From: Hofstenia miamia
Taxonomy: Eukaryota; Xenacoelomorpha; Acoela
DNA length: 64,000 bases
Direction: 5' to 3'
Assembly (NCBI GenBank): GCA_004352715.1
Contig: SCFE01000034.1
Coordinates: 835,103 to 899,102, forward strand
The translations under genes and the position numbers were made by a program. The notes under the pieces were generated by a model. It made no database searches. It worked only from the letters and a program-made list of their open reading frames with translations, and was not told the DNA's origin. Below are positions 1-13,330 of this stretch, one piece after another (the stretch's first letter is position 1; the number at the start of each line of letters is the position of its first letter).

Positions 1-1105
1 AGTTTATCTGTAATTCTACAATTGATCTTAGCCGATGATTGTAAACCAACTTTTAATTAACTTCATATATATACTCAAGATTCCTTACTGCACTCTTAAT
101 GACGTTAAATACAGTTTATTGAAATATCATTTTATATTGAATAATGAAAAATTAGATAAAAAATATCCTAAATATATAAATATAATGTATTTATTTTCTA
201 GACATATTAAGAATCTGAATTTTACCAAACATATTTTTCCGAAGAAGCAGATCCGATCGGATCCGGGAGAAAAATTATTTTTTACTCTAATTATGTTTTA
301 CCATATTTCACAATGTATTTGAAAAAGAATCGAACCCATGAAATGAAATTCAAACTCTTATCTATCACTAGTAATTGTTTGTGTTAAAACTAGAAATCTT
401 AATCGATAAAATTTCAGTGATCTGTAAAAGGAAAAATGCATATTTAACAAGATCATTATAGACTATACTATTAATATTAGTAGTAAATTACATGAGTTTT
501 TGAAATACTTGATGTCAAATAACATTTAAAGTATAAAAGCCTCAAAAGCATCTTCCTCAATGCTTATCATATTCAACGAAATCTTTCTTCGTTTTGCAAA
601 CAAACAGTAAACGATGCATAGTTAAATCAATGCAGTTTATTTATTTACTGACTTAAAGTGATAATTTTTTTACAAATGGTTTCCTTTTTAGAATACGCTC
701 GGTTGAGTAACTTCTTGTTTGTATGTAATTAAACGCCTGGCAGTGATCAGCTATCACATCTAAGAACACTTGTTTATGGGTATATTAAACAATTTTATTA
801 TACAATTCTTACAACTGTCTGGAAAATGACGTTTTAAATATAATATTCTCTATTTACGTATCAAATTATTGACATAAATTACACATTGAATTTTTGAAGT
901 AAGTGTTTACATATAAATGCCCATCGGAAATATTCTTTAGGTGTTTTGTTTGTCTAACTAATAACTGATATTCACTGATTGATTATTAATTCAACAATTG
1001 GACAATATGTGAGATTTGTAACATATAAAACCTGTAGAGAAGTGATTATAGCTATAAAATTTTTTTCTAAGGAACATATATATATATATATAACGCAAAA
1101 GTACC

Positions 1106-1153
<48 letters not shown>

Positions 1154-3200
1154 CTTTCTTTACAAAACTGAATATATTCATTGATTAATAACATGGGTTG
1201 CAGAAATTATCTAAAAACCAACACGAATAATATTAATTGTAGACGTGAAAATATCCTACAGATTCGCATACGTGTCTTATAATCAAATGAAAAATACTAG
1301 AAAATCGTATTAAGAATTACTAAGAACTTACAAATCACATCAAATAATTTGGACATCTTACAATCCACTAAGGGCAAACATATTTATCAATTATTTAAAT
1401 AACAGCTCATTGATAAGAAAATCAAGAAGTGTTACTTTTAAATAGTAAGTGCAAAATGGTGAAAAACAGTTCACAGCGTACATAAAAGAACCGTCCTTCG
1501 ATTTTTACACAGTTCTGACACCATTAAGACAAGGCTTAAATACAAGAAAAAGTTATTGTGAAAAAAATTAATGTGCTTTGTTCAAATTGAAGATCCATTA
1601 GAAATATGATTATTTCATGTGTAAAATGATTTTGGTACATTAAAAACACGCATAAATTTACATACATATACATACATCTATAACAGGGACAGTTTCACCC
1701 TTTCTAACTATAATACTACTTAAATACTAAATGAATTTCAAGTGTATACAGCACGAAAGCTAGTTGATTGCTAAAGTTTTGAGAAAACTCTAAAGAAACA
1801 ATATAATATACGGATAATATACGCGAATGAGGAACTTTTACAGAGAAAAAGCTAGTTGCAATACCAGTATGCATACAGACACACTGTTGCCATTGTACAC
1901 CGTAACGCCTTCACTCTTAATTTATTAATTCGGAATCGATTTTAATACCGCGACAAATTACTTTCTTTAAGAGAGTGACTTACAGTGTGTTCTATCATAT
2001 CAGTACTCCTGCCAACATAATTGCTAAAAACTATGTAGGATACTTTTTCCTAAAGTTCATTATTGGGTTAATTTTTGGTTTTAAAAATTTGTTTTGACAT
2101 TTAAACATCTAATACCTCCAAAACTTAACAACTCAATGAGAGCAAACATTCTGAATGCAAGAGCTCGACTAACTTAACTACATAAAAAGGCCTAAAATTA
2201 ATGTTGTCATTAGAAAGGGTAAAATTAATTTGTCTGAATAAAATCAACATCAAAAAACAACAGATTCGTAGAAATCAAAAGTATCACTGATCACTGCTGA
2301 TCTGGAAGAAGTCATATATAAAATTAAAATATGAAAAGAAGAATACACTAAAATCACAAAATATCAATTATGCGATCTGAAGTAATGCAAAAAATATTGA
2401 GGAATCAAGTTGTCAGAAATGATTAATGGACTTTCCTTCCATATAAAAAACAGATCATACAAAATATCTCCTCAAGAACAATATATTGACAATTGTACAC
2501 TAAATAACTTTGGTTTTACAGTTTAAGCAAGCTTAGGTGATCAAAATGACATTTCTCGAAAAACCATTCGAGATACACAAAAGATGAAAATAACGTAAAA
2601 ACTGGAATCAGTGCGGTTTGGCATTCCTTTAAATTTGTAAAAATCAAATAAGAGATTTGCATTTCCTCAAATAGCAGAAAATTTTTTTCCATATTTTGCT
2701 AAAAAGTGCCACTTGACAGGAATTATATTTTGCTAAAAGTTAAGGCAAATTATCATGCCAAATTTGCTTAGCAGTAGTGTAAAATGAACGGTTTTCATAG
2801 TGAAAGAAAAGTGGTCACCAAATTCACGTGTTTTGTTATATTATAATTGCGAATTCTTAGAAAATAACCTCTTTTCCAAAAATGGGTTATAAACTTTTTA
2901 ACAACATACTAATAACAATATACATTTAAATTCTCATGTACATATGCAAGTATTAAGTTTACAAACGTATTAAAAATAAAAATAATGCATCTTTCTTCAT
3001 ACGAGCTTAGTTATCACATTAATTGTCTGATTCTTGGTTACATTTATAAACTACACAGAAATTAATAAATATTTTTCATTTATTGTTCTTTAGTTGTACA
3101 TCTTATTCTATAATTAGTCAGATAATTGATATTTTTTCCTTTATTCATGTCTTTCAAATTTTTAAATAATATAAAATTTTTTTTATTTCTTGTAATGTAG
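1..3200. other. AT-rich stretch with no recognised gene
   Basis: I see no coding pattern on either strand. The open frames here lack recognisable motifs and have the composition expected of chance frames in AT-rich DNA. The only clear structure is a TA-dinucleotide microsatellite near 1076-1151. Confidence 0.6.
1076..1151. repeat. (TA)n microsatellite, interrupted
   Basis: Alternating TA from about 1076 to 1092 and again from about 1105 to 1151, separated by a short unique spacer. The apparent Ile-Tyr-rich frames on both strands here are products of this repeat and not genes. Confidence 0.95.
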
Positions 3201-3210
3201 TCCAATTTGT

Positions 3211-5200
3211 TTAATAGCAATATTCAATCATATAAGAATCAGTTTTTTTGAATTTTCTATTATACTTAGTTTTTGCAAATGTAATTGTTCTTAGATTTAG
3301 ATGATTAGAAATATTCAATTTTCTTTTCCAAAATATTAATGAACATCTAATATTTTGAAGAACTTCTAATGGTTTTAGATGGTATTTACACATTATTTCT
3401 TTTGTATTTTTGTTACTAGTTATGTTTATTCCTCATTTAACTATTTTCTCCAATTTCGAATTTCGATTTTGCTTTATTCTTTAAATTAGTTAATAAACAA
3501 GATTAGTACAAGAAATGAGATTGAACAATTGATCGAAAGAGTATTACACTGCATTCTATTGATATAAAGTTTGCAAGTTTTTGAAATGATTTTATACCGT
3601 ACGCCATTTTCTTTGTGATGTTATTTGCATCGTCTTCAAAATTCAATTTTTTATCAATTACTACTCCCAAATATTTCATTTTTGGTGATTCCTTAATGGC
3701 GGTGTTACACATCTTAATACTTTCTAATGTTGATTCATTTGATCTATTTTTAATTACCATTAATATATTTTTTCAATAGTTTATTTTAGCAAATTATTAT
3801 TAAAAAATGCGGTTATCCATAGTTTAGTTCTAAATACTGTCATATTTCTTCTTTGAATTTCACATACTGGTATCTTTTACTTAAATAACTATTTAATAAT
3901 TCTATTAATTAATCACTAAAATTATAAATCTGCTTTAACTTTAGCAATAGAATAGATTGGTTTGTTGTATTAAATGCCTTTGAAATATCAAATGACGCTA
4001 TATATATTTTTTTCATTTCTAACTAATTTTCATCTCCAGGCTTTAATAGCATAAATTAAAGCATCATTTGTGGAGGTATCTTTTTGAAATCCAAACGGAT
4101 GTTTTGATATTAATTCATTTTTTTCCACATATAGGTTAATTTGGTTGCATAATAATTTTCCAAATATTTTATTAATTACTGTTAAAACTGAAACTGGTCG
4201 GTAATTTTGTGCAATATCTTTTCTTCCATTTTTATATATTGGTGTAACTTTAGCCATTTTTTAAATAATCAGGATATGTTGATTCTGCAAAACATTAATT
4301 AAATAAGTCACACAGAGGTCTTAATAAAATATCTAAGCACCTTTCAACAATCAAGGCGGAAATTCACAATGACCTTTCACTTTGTTCCAATTAATTTTCT
4401 TTGTTTCTTTGTGAAATTCTACTAAATCTGGGTTTATAGGGATCATCATGTTTTCTAATATTGCGACGATTACGATAAAGATGTCTAATCTTTGTATTTA
4501 CATTGTTGTTCATTCCTAATTTCACAAGTTTTTCATTTAAAATATTGTCTTTGTCATTTGTAGTACATTCACAATTACATTTATTATATAAGGAATTCAT
4601 TTTTTCTTGAACATTTAAAAAATTCGAAATAAATGACCACTTTTTTAACAGATTTTTTTTCATTAAAATATTTTATCAAAAATTTCATTTCGTTGAAACT
4701 TTATTTCTTAATGTTTTATAATGATCATATTTGGCTTTCGCTCTATTTTGACAAACATGCTTATTTCTAATGCATTCTTTCGTTTTTTTAGATATCCATA
4801 TCTTCAACGTTTCTTGTCATTCTTTATATTGAGTTTTTAAATCTTTGTAATTGGATAAATACTTGTTAAATTATGGTTTATAAACATCGTTTTTGATCCA
4901 CTGTTGTGCCAAAGAAATAATTCTTTCAGTTTAAGCTCATCAATTCTTTCAAAAATTATTGTTACTAAAGTATTTCTTTGAGTAAAATCTTTTAGTGCAA
5001 TATATCCGTAGATCTGTTTGAGGCTTTATATTGTTAGATATTGCACATGTCAGTAAGTGGTCTGATAAAAATAAATCTGTAACAAAAACTTCGTACATAC
5101 TTGAGATGTCAGTAATGATATAATCAATCAAAGAAGACTTAAAGTTGATAGGAGTTGTTTTATAAATGCATGGTAAAAATATGTCAAAATTGCATTAGTG
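3211..5200 (-). mobile_element. decayed LINE (non-LTR retrotransposon), endonuclease plus reverse transcriptase
   Basis: Read on the minus strand, pieces of one LINE open reading frame follow in the right order with stops and frameshifts between them. The end of an apurinic-type endonuclease comes first, near 5200-4949 (LIDYIITDIS ... LSDHLL). Reverse-transcriptase finger motifs follow near 4257-4030 (TPIYKNGRKDIAQNYRPVSV). An RT motif A relic lies near 4010-3950 (ASFDISKAFNTTN, the second catalytic-type position eroded). The C-terminal YLGVVIDKKLNFE segment is at 3760-3503, with a tail to 3211. The family looks like the CR1/Jockey group, but clade assignment is inference. It cannot encode an active protein. 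No poly(A) tail or target duplication was identified. Confidence 0.85.
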
Positions 5201-6151
5201 TCATTTAAATAAAATTACATCCAATAGTCATTAGAAAAATTATCACTATTTTTCTTCATTACAATAATGAGATTCATATTATGAAATAATTGAATAAAAT
5301 TTTTTTGAATATTAAATTTAATAAAGTAACAATATTTATTCTAATGCATGGTGTTATGAAATTGCAAATTTAGAGCTTTTCCTAGTTAATTTACTAACTA
5401 TAATCCTACATCTAATATCTTGGGTTTTCAGATAAATTAAGTTGAAGAGTGAAATGATACCATATTGAATAGTTAAGAAGTTGCTACTGCTTCTTAGATT
5501 AAGTATAGTCTGAGATTCCTAATGCACGGACATTATTTGTCAGTACTTTGTTGGATAAATTCATAACGTACCCTAAGATATATCTTTTCACATTTGCGAA
5601 TTTAAGTATTTATACCAGTATATATACTTATATGAGGTATTATAAATTTTACCCACACAATGATTCTAAAGGACAACTAGCTGCTCATTTTGACGCGTAA
5701 CCAACAATAATCACGCGGCTGCATTTAAATAATTCTGCAAAATCAAAACCTTCTTCACCAATCTCCAAAAGAGAAATCAAATAAACAATTATTTAAAACA
5801 GACTTCTTTGAGCTACAACTGCATGAAAATTTTAGAGTTGTCGAAAGTTTTTGTTGCTTCAATAGGCTACAATTTTGCCAAATAAATAAACAAATTGACT
5901 ACGACATCTAACATGTCTCACCCGAGTTTTAAATCAATTAGTCATACTTGTCGATGGATCGAATATTTTTGATTCAGATCCATGAAATTCTTATGGATTG
6001 ATTATTGGGATTTCCACCGATCCACATATGATTGAAAAGACAACTAGCAAGTCGTCAAAGAAAAAATAATTGTACTTTAACTGCGGCATGAGCAAAATGA
6101 AAATTTCAACAAAATGAATAGGGCTCGGAAGTATACTGTACCCACAACATA
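5201..6151. other. no recognised feature
   Basis: AT-rich sequence between the LINE and the Tc1-like element. I see no coding signal, repeat array or RNA gene in it. Confidence 0.5.
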
Positions 6152-7342
6152 CAGTACTGGAAATATGTATTCGACCACCTTGCTATTTTGAATAAATAAT
6201 GAACATTCATTGGATAAAGTGTGCCTAAAATTATAAATAAGTGTTACTTGTTTAAGGAAGGAGAATTTGTATGTCCAATACCATAAAATAGGTAGAACAA
6301 CAATTGACTATTAATTTTTAATCAAAATTAGAAAATTTATATTGGAAAAATGTATTCGGCCACCAGAAAAAATCTTAACAAGTGAGCAAATCCGAAAAAA
6401 TTAAATTCAAAATAAGATACATAGATTAATAATTTGATGCATTATACGCACTTAGCAACAAAATTCTCTCTTCTAATATTTTGTAGGTTGTCTCTTTGCG
6501 CAAATAACAGCTTCAAGGCGATTAGGGATTAAAGCAAAACGTCTTTCAATAAAGCTGTTGGGAATTGCATAAAACTTTTTCTTTATTGCGCTCCACAGCT
6601 CGTTTTCAGTGTGAAGAGTATGTAGTCCGATTCGATATTTGACTTCTTTCCACATATTTTTGATAATGTTAAGCTCTAGAGATTGGCCGGGTCAGTCAAC
6701 AAGGATAGCAACCTCATTATTGTGGAAGAAATTTTTTCATTTCTTTTATGGCGTGGCATGGAGCACCATCCTGCTGATATATTGAATTGCTTGTAAGGAG
6801 TGGCAAGAGTTCCTTTTCGAGAATCCAAGCATATTAAGAGCTTAGGAAAGTACAAGTGATGTGAAAAATCTTGGTGTCCCGAGTAAATTGAGGCAATAAT
6901 CTGAACATCTGCCCACTTGTTTTCTTTATCTACATTCTTTTTGATGAGTAGAGCTCAAATCTTGACTCATCTGAAAATATAACATTAGATCAATGTTCAG
7001 ATAAATTGTTCCACCTCACCCGGCGTAATCTTTGCTTTAAGGTTAAGAATGGCTTTCTCTGTGTCACGAATTCCCAATTGAGTACTTCTTCAGGATGTTT
7101 CGCACGAGTTGAATATCAGCCCATTCCTTGCGAAGTTTCTCTGAAGTCTTCCTGGGATTTCACTTTGAAAGGCACACAAGAGTTGACAGGAAGTTTTGGA
7201 GGTCTTCTTTGGTCTTCCGGACTATCGCTTGAGGGTAATGATGTTTTCAAAAGTGAAACGTCAGATGATATCCTCGACAGTACTCCGATGGCGCTTTACA
7301 AGTTGGTCTAAATTACGTTGACGCATCTTTTTTCCAGTACTG
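6152..7342 (-). mobile_element. Tc1-like DNA transposon, degenerate copy 1
   Basis: The ends are inverted repeats that begin cagtactggaaa, flanked on both sides by TA (6150-6151 and 7343-7344), the target site of the Tc1/mariner superfamily. The length is about 1.19 kb. The minus strand encodes remains of a Tc1-type transposase. A helix-turn-helix region lies near 7310-7000, QQDG-type remnants near 6780-6740, and the conserved tail with MWKEVKYRIG at 6655-6473. Frameshifts and stops break the frame. Near 6343 an inner sequence repeats the outer end (tggaaaaatgtattcggccacc against tggaaatatgtattcgaccacc), resembling the paired direct repeats of IR/DR-type Tc1 elements. A related copy lies at about 30.0-31.05 kb on the other strand. 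Confidence 0.85.
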
Positions 7343-7344
7343 TA

Positions 7345-9399
7345 TTGTTGTAATATTTTTCCACACCGCGGTATTTTTGATAATAAAATAACGAAATTTT
7401 GGAAAACTAAGAAGAACTACAATAAAATTACTTACTTTTTAGTACGTCATGCTAACTCAGTAGTGAGTTTATTAGCAGTGGTTTGCTAAACGCTACATAT
7501 AGGCCTAGTATCTTGCATAAAATCTGTATCCATTTCCAACACGAACTCGGCTTATTCGAAAACGTATTAATTTTATTGAAATTTATTATAAGCAATCAAT
7601 TGACAATAAAATAGAAAACAGACTCGAAGTTTCATTTTTTACAAGGACAGTACTATTGCAATTTATAATACCGGTGTACTTAATTTTACACAGAATTCGT
7701 CAGTGGTGAGTCGATGAGTAGTTCCTTTGAAGAACGAATTTAGAAAAATGTTTAGCAACCGAAATATCTTCCTTTAAAGCTGACGCATGTAAGACATATC
7801 AGCAAGAATGCAAAAACATCTGTTATTTTGTACTGATTGTAGTGACATAATGAAATGAAATAATACATTATCATGTGTATATTGCTGCCTAATTTCAAAT
7901 ATTTCACGATTGGCTTTATTTCGGGTAAAATTCAAACAAATTCCTTTTATATTTTCAGAAATTTTATTGACATGAGGCGATATATTTATAGTAGAGATAA
8001 CGGGGCAATATGTTTGAAATGGTTGCGCTAGTTGCTAAAAACAGTTGAATTTTAAAAAAGTAATGAAAACCAATATGACCCAATCAGGAATTTCAAATTT
8101 TGAAAAAGTTTAACTTTGAATACATGTGGCCTCCAAGCTTTGATTTGAGAAGTTAAGAAATTTTCATTGTCATCTATATATTTAAATAGCCCAAAACTAC
8201 GAGCTAAGCTATTCAAATTGGGATAAATTAAAGAATGGTCTACGAAACAATATTAGTAATTCTGTTGTTTGAGTAATTATATTAACGTTCATGTCATTAA
8301 AAATGCCTTTGTTACACTGTTAAAACTATTGAAATTCATTGTATTCGATTGGTTCACAATCTATATAGCTACCTCAATTTAATTTGCAAATAAACTGGAC
8401 TATAAGAATAGAAGTTAATCATTCATATAAAAGGAATACAAAAATCAGAAAATTAAAAAGACTTTTCTAAGTCCACGGTGTATTAACTATTTTTCTTAAA
8501 GAATTTAGTAATATTTTTACATAACATATCCAATTTTCCATCTCTAAAAATATTTTATAGACAGAATCATAGAACTCTAGAAATTATACTTCATAAATAT
8601 AACAAGAAATTAATGAAAAATTCATTTCCCAACACATCAATAAATATATTGAGTAATTTTTCTTAAATCTATAAAGCGAATTAATAAATAAAACGTATTG
8701 AAAACTAAATATTACTACACAAAAGAAAGGTTTGAATACAATTGGGGAGGTTTTAAATTCTATTTAATAGACCACACCTAAATTCGCCATAACCCTACCT
8801 ACTAATCGTAATTGTTTTTGTAAATATAAATTTTTCTATATGTACATGTATTTGTTGTTATATTTCTATTGGTTTTTTACTCTATTTAGAGTTGTAAGCA
8901 CTATTTGATATTGCACAACGCAACTATAAATATAGAAATTTTCTTACTTTTCTTCCCCTTTTTAAGCGTCTAAATGTTTTATTATAAACTCAACAACTGA
9001 TTACAAAAGTTCTTCTCAACTTTCGTAAAAATTATGATACTCAAATACATCAAGTAGAGACTTTCAAATATTTAGAAACTACACTTGACTTCTTACATGA
9101 AATTTAATTTAATATTATAATTAAAAATTGCTATTTCAATTAAAGCAGTGAACAAAATTTCTCAACAGCTCCCGACGAATGCTAAAATTCAGTTAACTCA
9201 TTTGTAGAAAACATTATTTGGGAGCATTCTAAAAATAATTAAAAAATGTTATTGCATTCTCAATGCCTTCTTACTGCATTTTGTCATCATTATAAAAACA
9301 ATTACAAATGAAAACAAGCAACACGAAATTTTCTGTAAAAATGGGCACGAGCACGGTTTCAACACTGCCTACACGGGTGGGCTAGCATTGTAGCCGTTC
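7345..9399. other. no recognised feature
   Basis: About 2 kb of AT-rich sequence between two mobile-element remnants. I found no coding frame with recognisable motifs and no repeat array. Confidence 0.5.
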
Positions 9400-10036
9400 T
9401 ACCTGTTTGCGTAGAGGTACCACAAGATGGTCCACTATCAGGTTATCTACTTACTTTAGCAACGAATGAAATATCAAATCTAAAGACGGGATTAAGTAAT
9501 GAGGAAATTGACATTTCCAAATACTCAGATAACACTAAAGTTTCTTTAAATAAGGTGTCATGAATATTTTTGTAAGATTTATAAACAATGTTGAGCGAAT
9601 ACTTGAAATGTAATGGGAGAAAAATTTGTTTCTCAAACCTATTCAATGAACAAGATTAAATTTTATGCATCACAACATTCGAAATGATGTCCTCATACAT
9701 ATTGCTAATGGACCATTCGAGATTGATGCTCAACAAGTACACAAGGTAAACTGCACGGAATATTGGGTTATCATAAAAGATAAGATGAACTGGAGTCAAC
9801 ATATAAATCAGTTAATCAGTTTATTATATGCAAATCTTAATGCGATATCAGGAAAATTGTTTTTCATAACTCACGATCGGATTATATTAATCTTTAATGC
9901 ATGCAACAAGACAAAGTTGTTATATTGTTCAGTAGTATGGGCACCCGGACTTATAAGAAAACAAAGATCTAAATTGTCAAAACCTATCAGTCTATGTGTT
10001 AAATTGCCCAAATTAAACTATGATCTATATAAATAA
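9400..10036 (+). mobile_element. LINE reverse-transcriptase fragment with mutated catalytic motif
   Basis: On the plus strand the RT motif B region reads VPQDGPLSG near 9415. The motif C region reads YSDNTKV near 9520, where an active enzyme would have YADD. After a frameshift, the C-terminal RT region continues in one open frame at 9665-10036 (VNCTEYWVIIKDKMNWSQHI and downstream hydrophobic segments). The order and spacing match the second half of a LINE reverse transcriptase. The change of the aspartate pair and the frameshifts make it inactive. Neither end of the element was identified. Confidence 0.75.
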
Positions 10037-10963
10037 GACACAAACCAAAGCTATGAAGCTATGTTTAGAAAAGCAATTAAACTTATACAAAATTATCAAT
10101 GCCAGCCAGTGAGTGGAAGGTTCAATCCATCGTTCAGCTATCTCTGAAAAATGAAATTAGCAAGAATTTTCAACGAATTGTATAGAAAGTAGTATATTCC
10201 TCAGGCTTGCACTGAAAACTTTAAGCCGAGAATCTTGTAGCCAGTCCTATAGTTTAATTTTTCCTTTTTACACTTTATATATGTATATATATATAAATGC
10301 ACAGAAACAAAGTCGTGTATTATTATGTAATATATTTTGACATGTTGCAAAAAAAATCTTTGAATTCGCTTAGAAGTCTGCTAATTTGAGGCTTATTATC
10401 AAGGCGTTATAAAATGAAGGCCATGATAAGGCAACACTATTGAGATTGAGCGGAGACTACGACTAATATTTCAAATGTATGACTTTTCATGCTCATTTAG
10501 TGCTTTATAAATTTAAAAATAGTCGTTTTACAATTTCATATTAGGACACACTGCCTAAAAGTATAAAACCATTATTACATTGCGCAACCTGTATTATACA
10601 TAGCCATCTACAGAGAAAGCCAAGTATTATACCATGTTTTTGCACAACGTGCAATTAAAGTTTCAACCATTGACTGGTGTACCGCAATTAATGATGTGTG
10701 CGTTAAGTTCCCTCGTTAAACCCCCCGATATGCTGAAAATAAAGTTCACTTGAAAATTGCATCCATCCCTCGAACCCCTCTTAGCGACTAAAAATATATT
10801 ATGTTGCTACATATCTAACCAATTAACAAGGAACCTGAGTTAAACCCTCGACTTCATGCAATCGAATTGGTTGTTCTGCATCTGTGTATTATTTCGTTCC
10901 CTTCAATTTCACATATTGGCTTGATCACTATAGTAATCTACATTGATAAAATTCATATTAAAG

Positions 10964-11100
10964 ATGCTCTGTAAATTTAGTGCTAATGGATGTCGTTATG
11001 GATATTTTTATAATAAGGAGGAGCAAACGGTTCCTATATACCGATTTCCAAAAGATCCTAATGAAAGACTGGCGTGACTAAAACCGATGCCAAATATCAT
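10964..11100 (+). pseudogene. THAP-type zinc-finger relic
   Basis: An ATG at 10964 opens a short frame with the layout of a THAP domain. It starts with a Cys close to the N terminus (MLCKFSANGCRYG, giving the C-x(n)-C pair) and is followed by the hallmark FPKDPNERLA segment. The position after LA, where THAP domains have an invariant Trp, is a TGA stop here (one base from TGG), followed by LKPMPN. THAP domains bind DNA in host factors and in P-element-type transposases. No transposase body follows, so this is probably a broken first exon or an orphan piece of a transposon. The match is short. Confidence 0.6.
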
Positions 11101-11441
11101 ATATGAATAGAAGGTTAAGCAAAATATGCATTTTTATAAAAGTAAAAATTTGCTAAGTTATCCTCAAATAAATAGAGGCTGGTTTCGCTTTTTATTTGTA
11201 TTTATTTACTAATAGATTAATGTTTTTGAATTTAAAATTGCATAATTTAAAAACCAAACAATTAAATTTTATTAAGTTATTTTTTTTCTATTCAGTGAGA
11301 AAAATATATTGGCAATATTATGAGTTAAAATATTTGAATCAAAAGCAAAAAAATAAAGCACACAATTATAAATTTGAAATAGTCAGGGTGGCCTCGGCTA
11401 AATTCTAAGTATTTTGCCTTGTCATTAGAACGCCTTGCTTA

Positions 11442-11582
11442 GGCCACGGTTAGACTAGGTGATTGGTAGCAAGAAAATAAACAAAATCACGTCACAACGC
11501 CAATTATCTTGGTGGTTAGGCGTGCGATTTTACCAAAATGTGACAGACCACGTGTGATCAATCACATAGTCTAACCGTAGCC
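11442..11582. mobile_element. MITE, 141 bp, TTA target duplication
   Basis: Terminal inverted repeats of about 25 bp (ggccacggttagactaggtg at the left; reverse complement of the right end ggctacggttagactatgtg) enclose a non-coding core. TTA occurs directly outside both ends (11439-11441 and 11583-11585). A 3-bp TWA duplication points to the PIF/Harbinger superfamily. A truncated second copy with the same core and right end is at 63803-63871. Confidence 0.8.
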
Positions 11583-11589
11583 TTAATTA

Positions 11590-12600
11590 GAAGCGAAATG
11601 TCGCGCAATGGAATCAGCCTAATTGCAATGATGCTGAGAGCAGGAGCAATTCAAACATCAAATAGAAACTCTATTACTGAATAGCTCAAAATTTCAACCA
11701 ATCAATTTCGATATAGGAAAGTTGTTATTGAGTTAAGTATTAGAATCGTTGTGAAAACTTACGGTATGACCTTCACGGAACTAAGAATAGTATAATTTAC
11801 AGTTCCTGATAATATTATTTTTAGAACATAGTATTCTTTCTTAGTCATTGGGCTTAAAAGCATAATGAAATAATATTCCCCTAATTGTATGCAAAATGTT
11901 GATTTTCAATGTAACTAAATTGATTTTCACAGATTTTTAAGCGATTTGATGTTCCGGTGAATGCTTTATATTCTGAAATTCTTCTGCACAATTTTTAATA
12001 TTGAGATTGCAGCATTAAATTATATCAAAACTTATATGTAAACCTTTAAATGTTGTGATATAGATAATTATTTCATATGTCTTATTATTAAAGTTCAGAT
12101 TTCAATTAACCTTCGTGTTACCAGTAGGGCCTATTAGGCACATAGCGTAATGAAATCATATGATGTGTTGGGAATATAACAGCAAAATAAAGGAAATTTC
12201 AAAATCACTAAGCTATATATATATATATATATAATTATATATAGATGTCCCGATTCGTACAGGGATTTTTTTGAAAAAAGCTCTCCATAGAGGGGCTTGA
12301 GCCAATATTCCCATAGTACAGAGAGGCACTGTACTGAATTTTACATAAGAATAAATAATTTAATTTAAGAATATCATATCACAATTATTATTAAAGACAA
12401 ACATTGAAGTCACTGTGACAGTTTATTGCTTAACCCAACGTGTCTTCTTTCCACCAAAACCGCTAATTGATCAGTTGCGTCTATGGAGTCTAACATAGAT
12501 TTGCTATTAACAACATAGCGAATTCAGATGGACAGGACTAGAACATCGAAAATTAACTTAAGCTTGCACTGGACACGATAGTTACTGAAAGTGCCAACAC
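11590..12600. other. no gene recognised; short (TA)n near 12213-12242
   Basis: About 1 kb of AT-rich sequence. The only structure I can point to is a short TA-dinucleotide tract near 12213-12242. Confidence 0.5.
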
Positions 12601-12609
12601 TTTCTTCAA

Positions 12610-12885
12610 AGTTGACACGTTAAAGAGAGTCATTCAAAAAGACTCCCCCCTCCGTTAGTAACGAACAAACACAGCAATAACCAAATTTTAGTTATCACTT
12701 TCAATATAATCCCCGAATTTGTTTATGGTGGATTGACAGCGTCAGGAAAGTTTCAGAACTCCATTTTCCAAGCCGTTTTTCTGCTGGGTTTTGAGTTGCG
12801 CGGAAACGGATTTGTTGATGTCATTGACGAACGAAAATCATTGAGCGCTGCGAAGAGGTCGGAAGTCGCATGGAGAAAAATCAGG
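12610..12885 (-). mobile_element. possible mariner-like transposon relic
   Basis: The segment is less AT-rich than its surroundings and shows minus-strand coding-like stretches. Near 12640-12650 the sequence ttcaaaaagactcccccctc is reminiscent of termini of mariner-like elements. The match is weak and no second end was found, so the class is a guess. Confidence 0.25.
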
Positions 12886-13039
12886 CGAGTATATATATAT
12901 ATACATATATATAATATAAGATATATTCATTTGAATTTTTTACAATATTTAACTGATATTTCAAATGAATAGCGTCATTAACTACTAAGTACAATAAAAA
13001 GTGAATAACGAAAATGAAAAAAAGCACGGGTTACGAATA

Positions 13040-13330
13040 TTTTACTAATTTCGATTTATTGTATAGTAGTTGTTATAAAATTTAAATCCTATCCATGATT
13101 TACCTGATACAAACTTTTGTTTGAGAATTAATGATATTAATTCTTTCTTGAAATTTTTAGGTTGTCTCTTATTTTCATTTCTTTTGGCAATTTATTCCAG
13201 TTATAAATTGCAGTATTAATAAAGGATTAATTCATGATATTTTTATTAAATTTTACACGTGAATAGTTTTTTGATAGTTTATTTAGCTTCAAACAGTCTG
13301 TCGAAAATGAGAATAATATCTCGTCGTAGG
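13040..13330 (-). mobile_element. LINE 3'-end fragment
   Basis: This resembles two better preserved copies at 57310-57560 (minus) and 62190-62430 (plus). All share a stretch around ttgttataaaatttaaatcc and the reverse-strand coding pattern of a LINE C terminus. Here it is more diverged. It may be the tail of the LINE fragment at 13865-14074 on the same strand. Confidence 0.55.

Noticed and set aside
972-1188. Overlapping Ile/Tyr-rich frames on both strands
   Set aside because: Pure translation of a (TA)n microsatellite.
7006-7311. 101-codon plus-strand frame
   Set aside because: Antisense shadow of the minus-strand Tc1-like transposase remnant.
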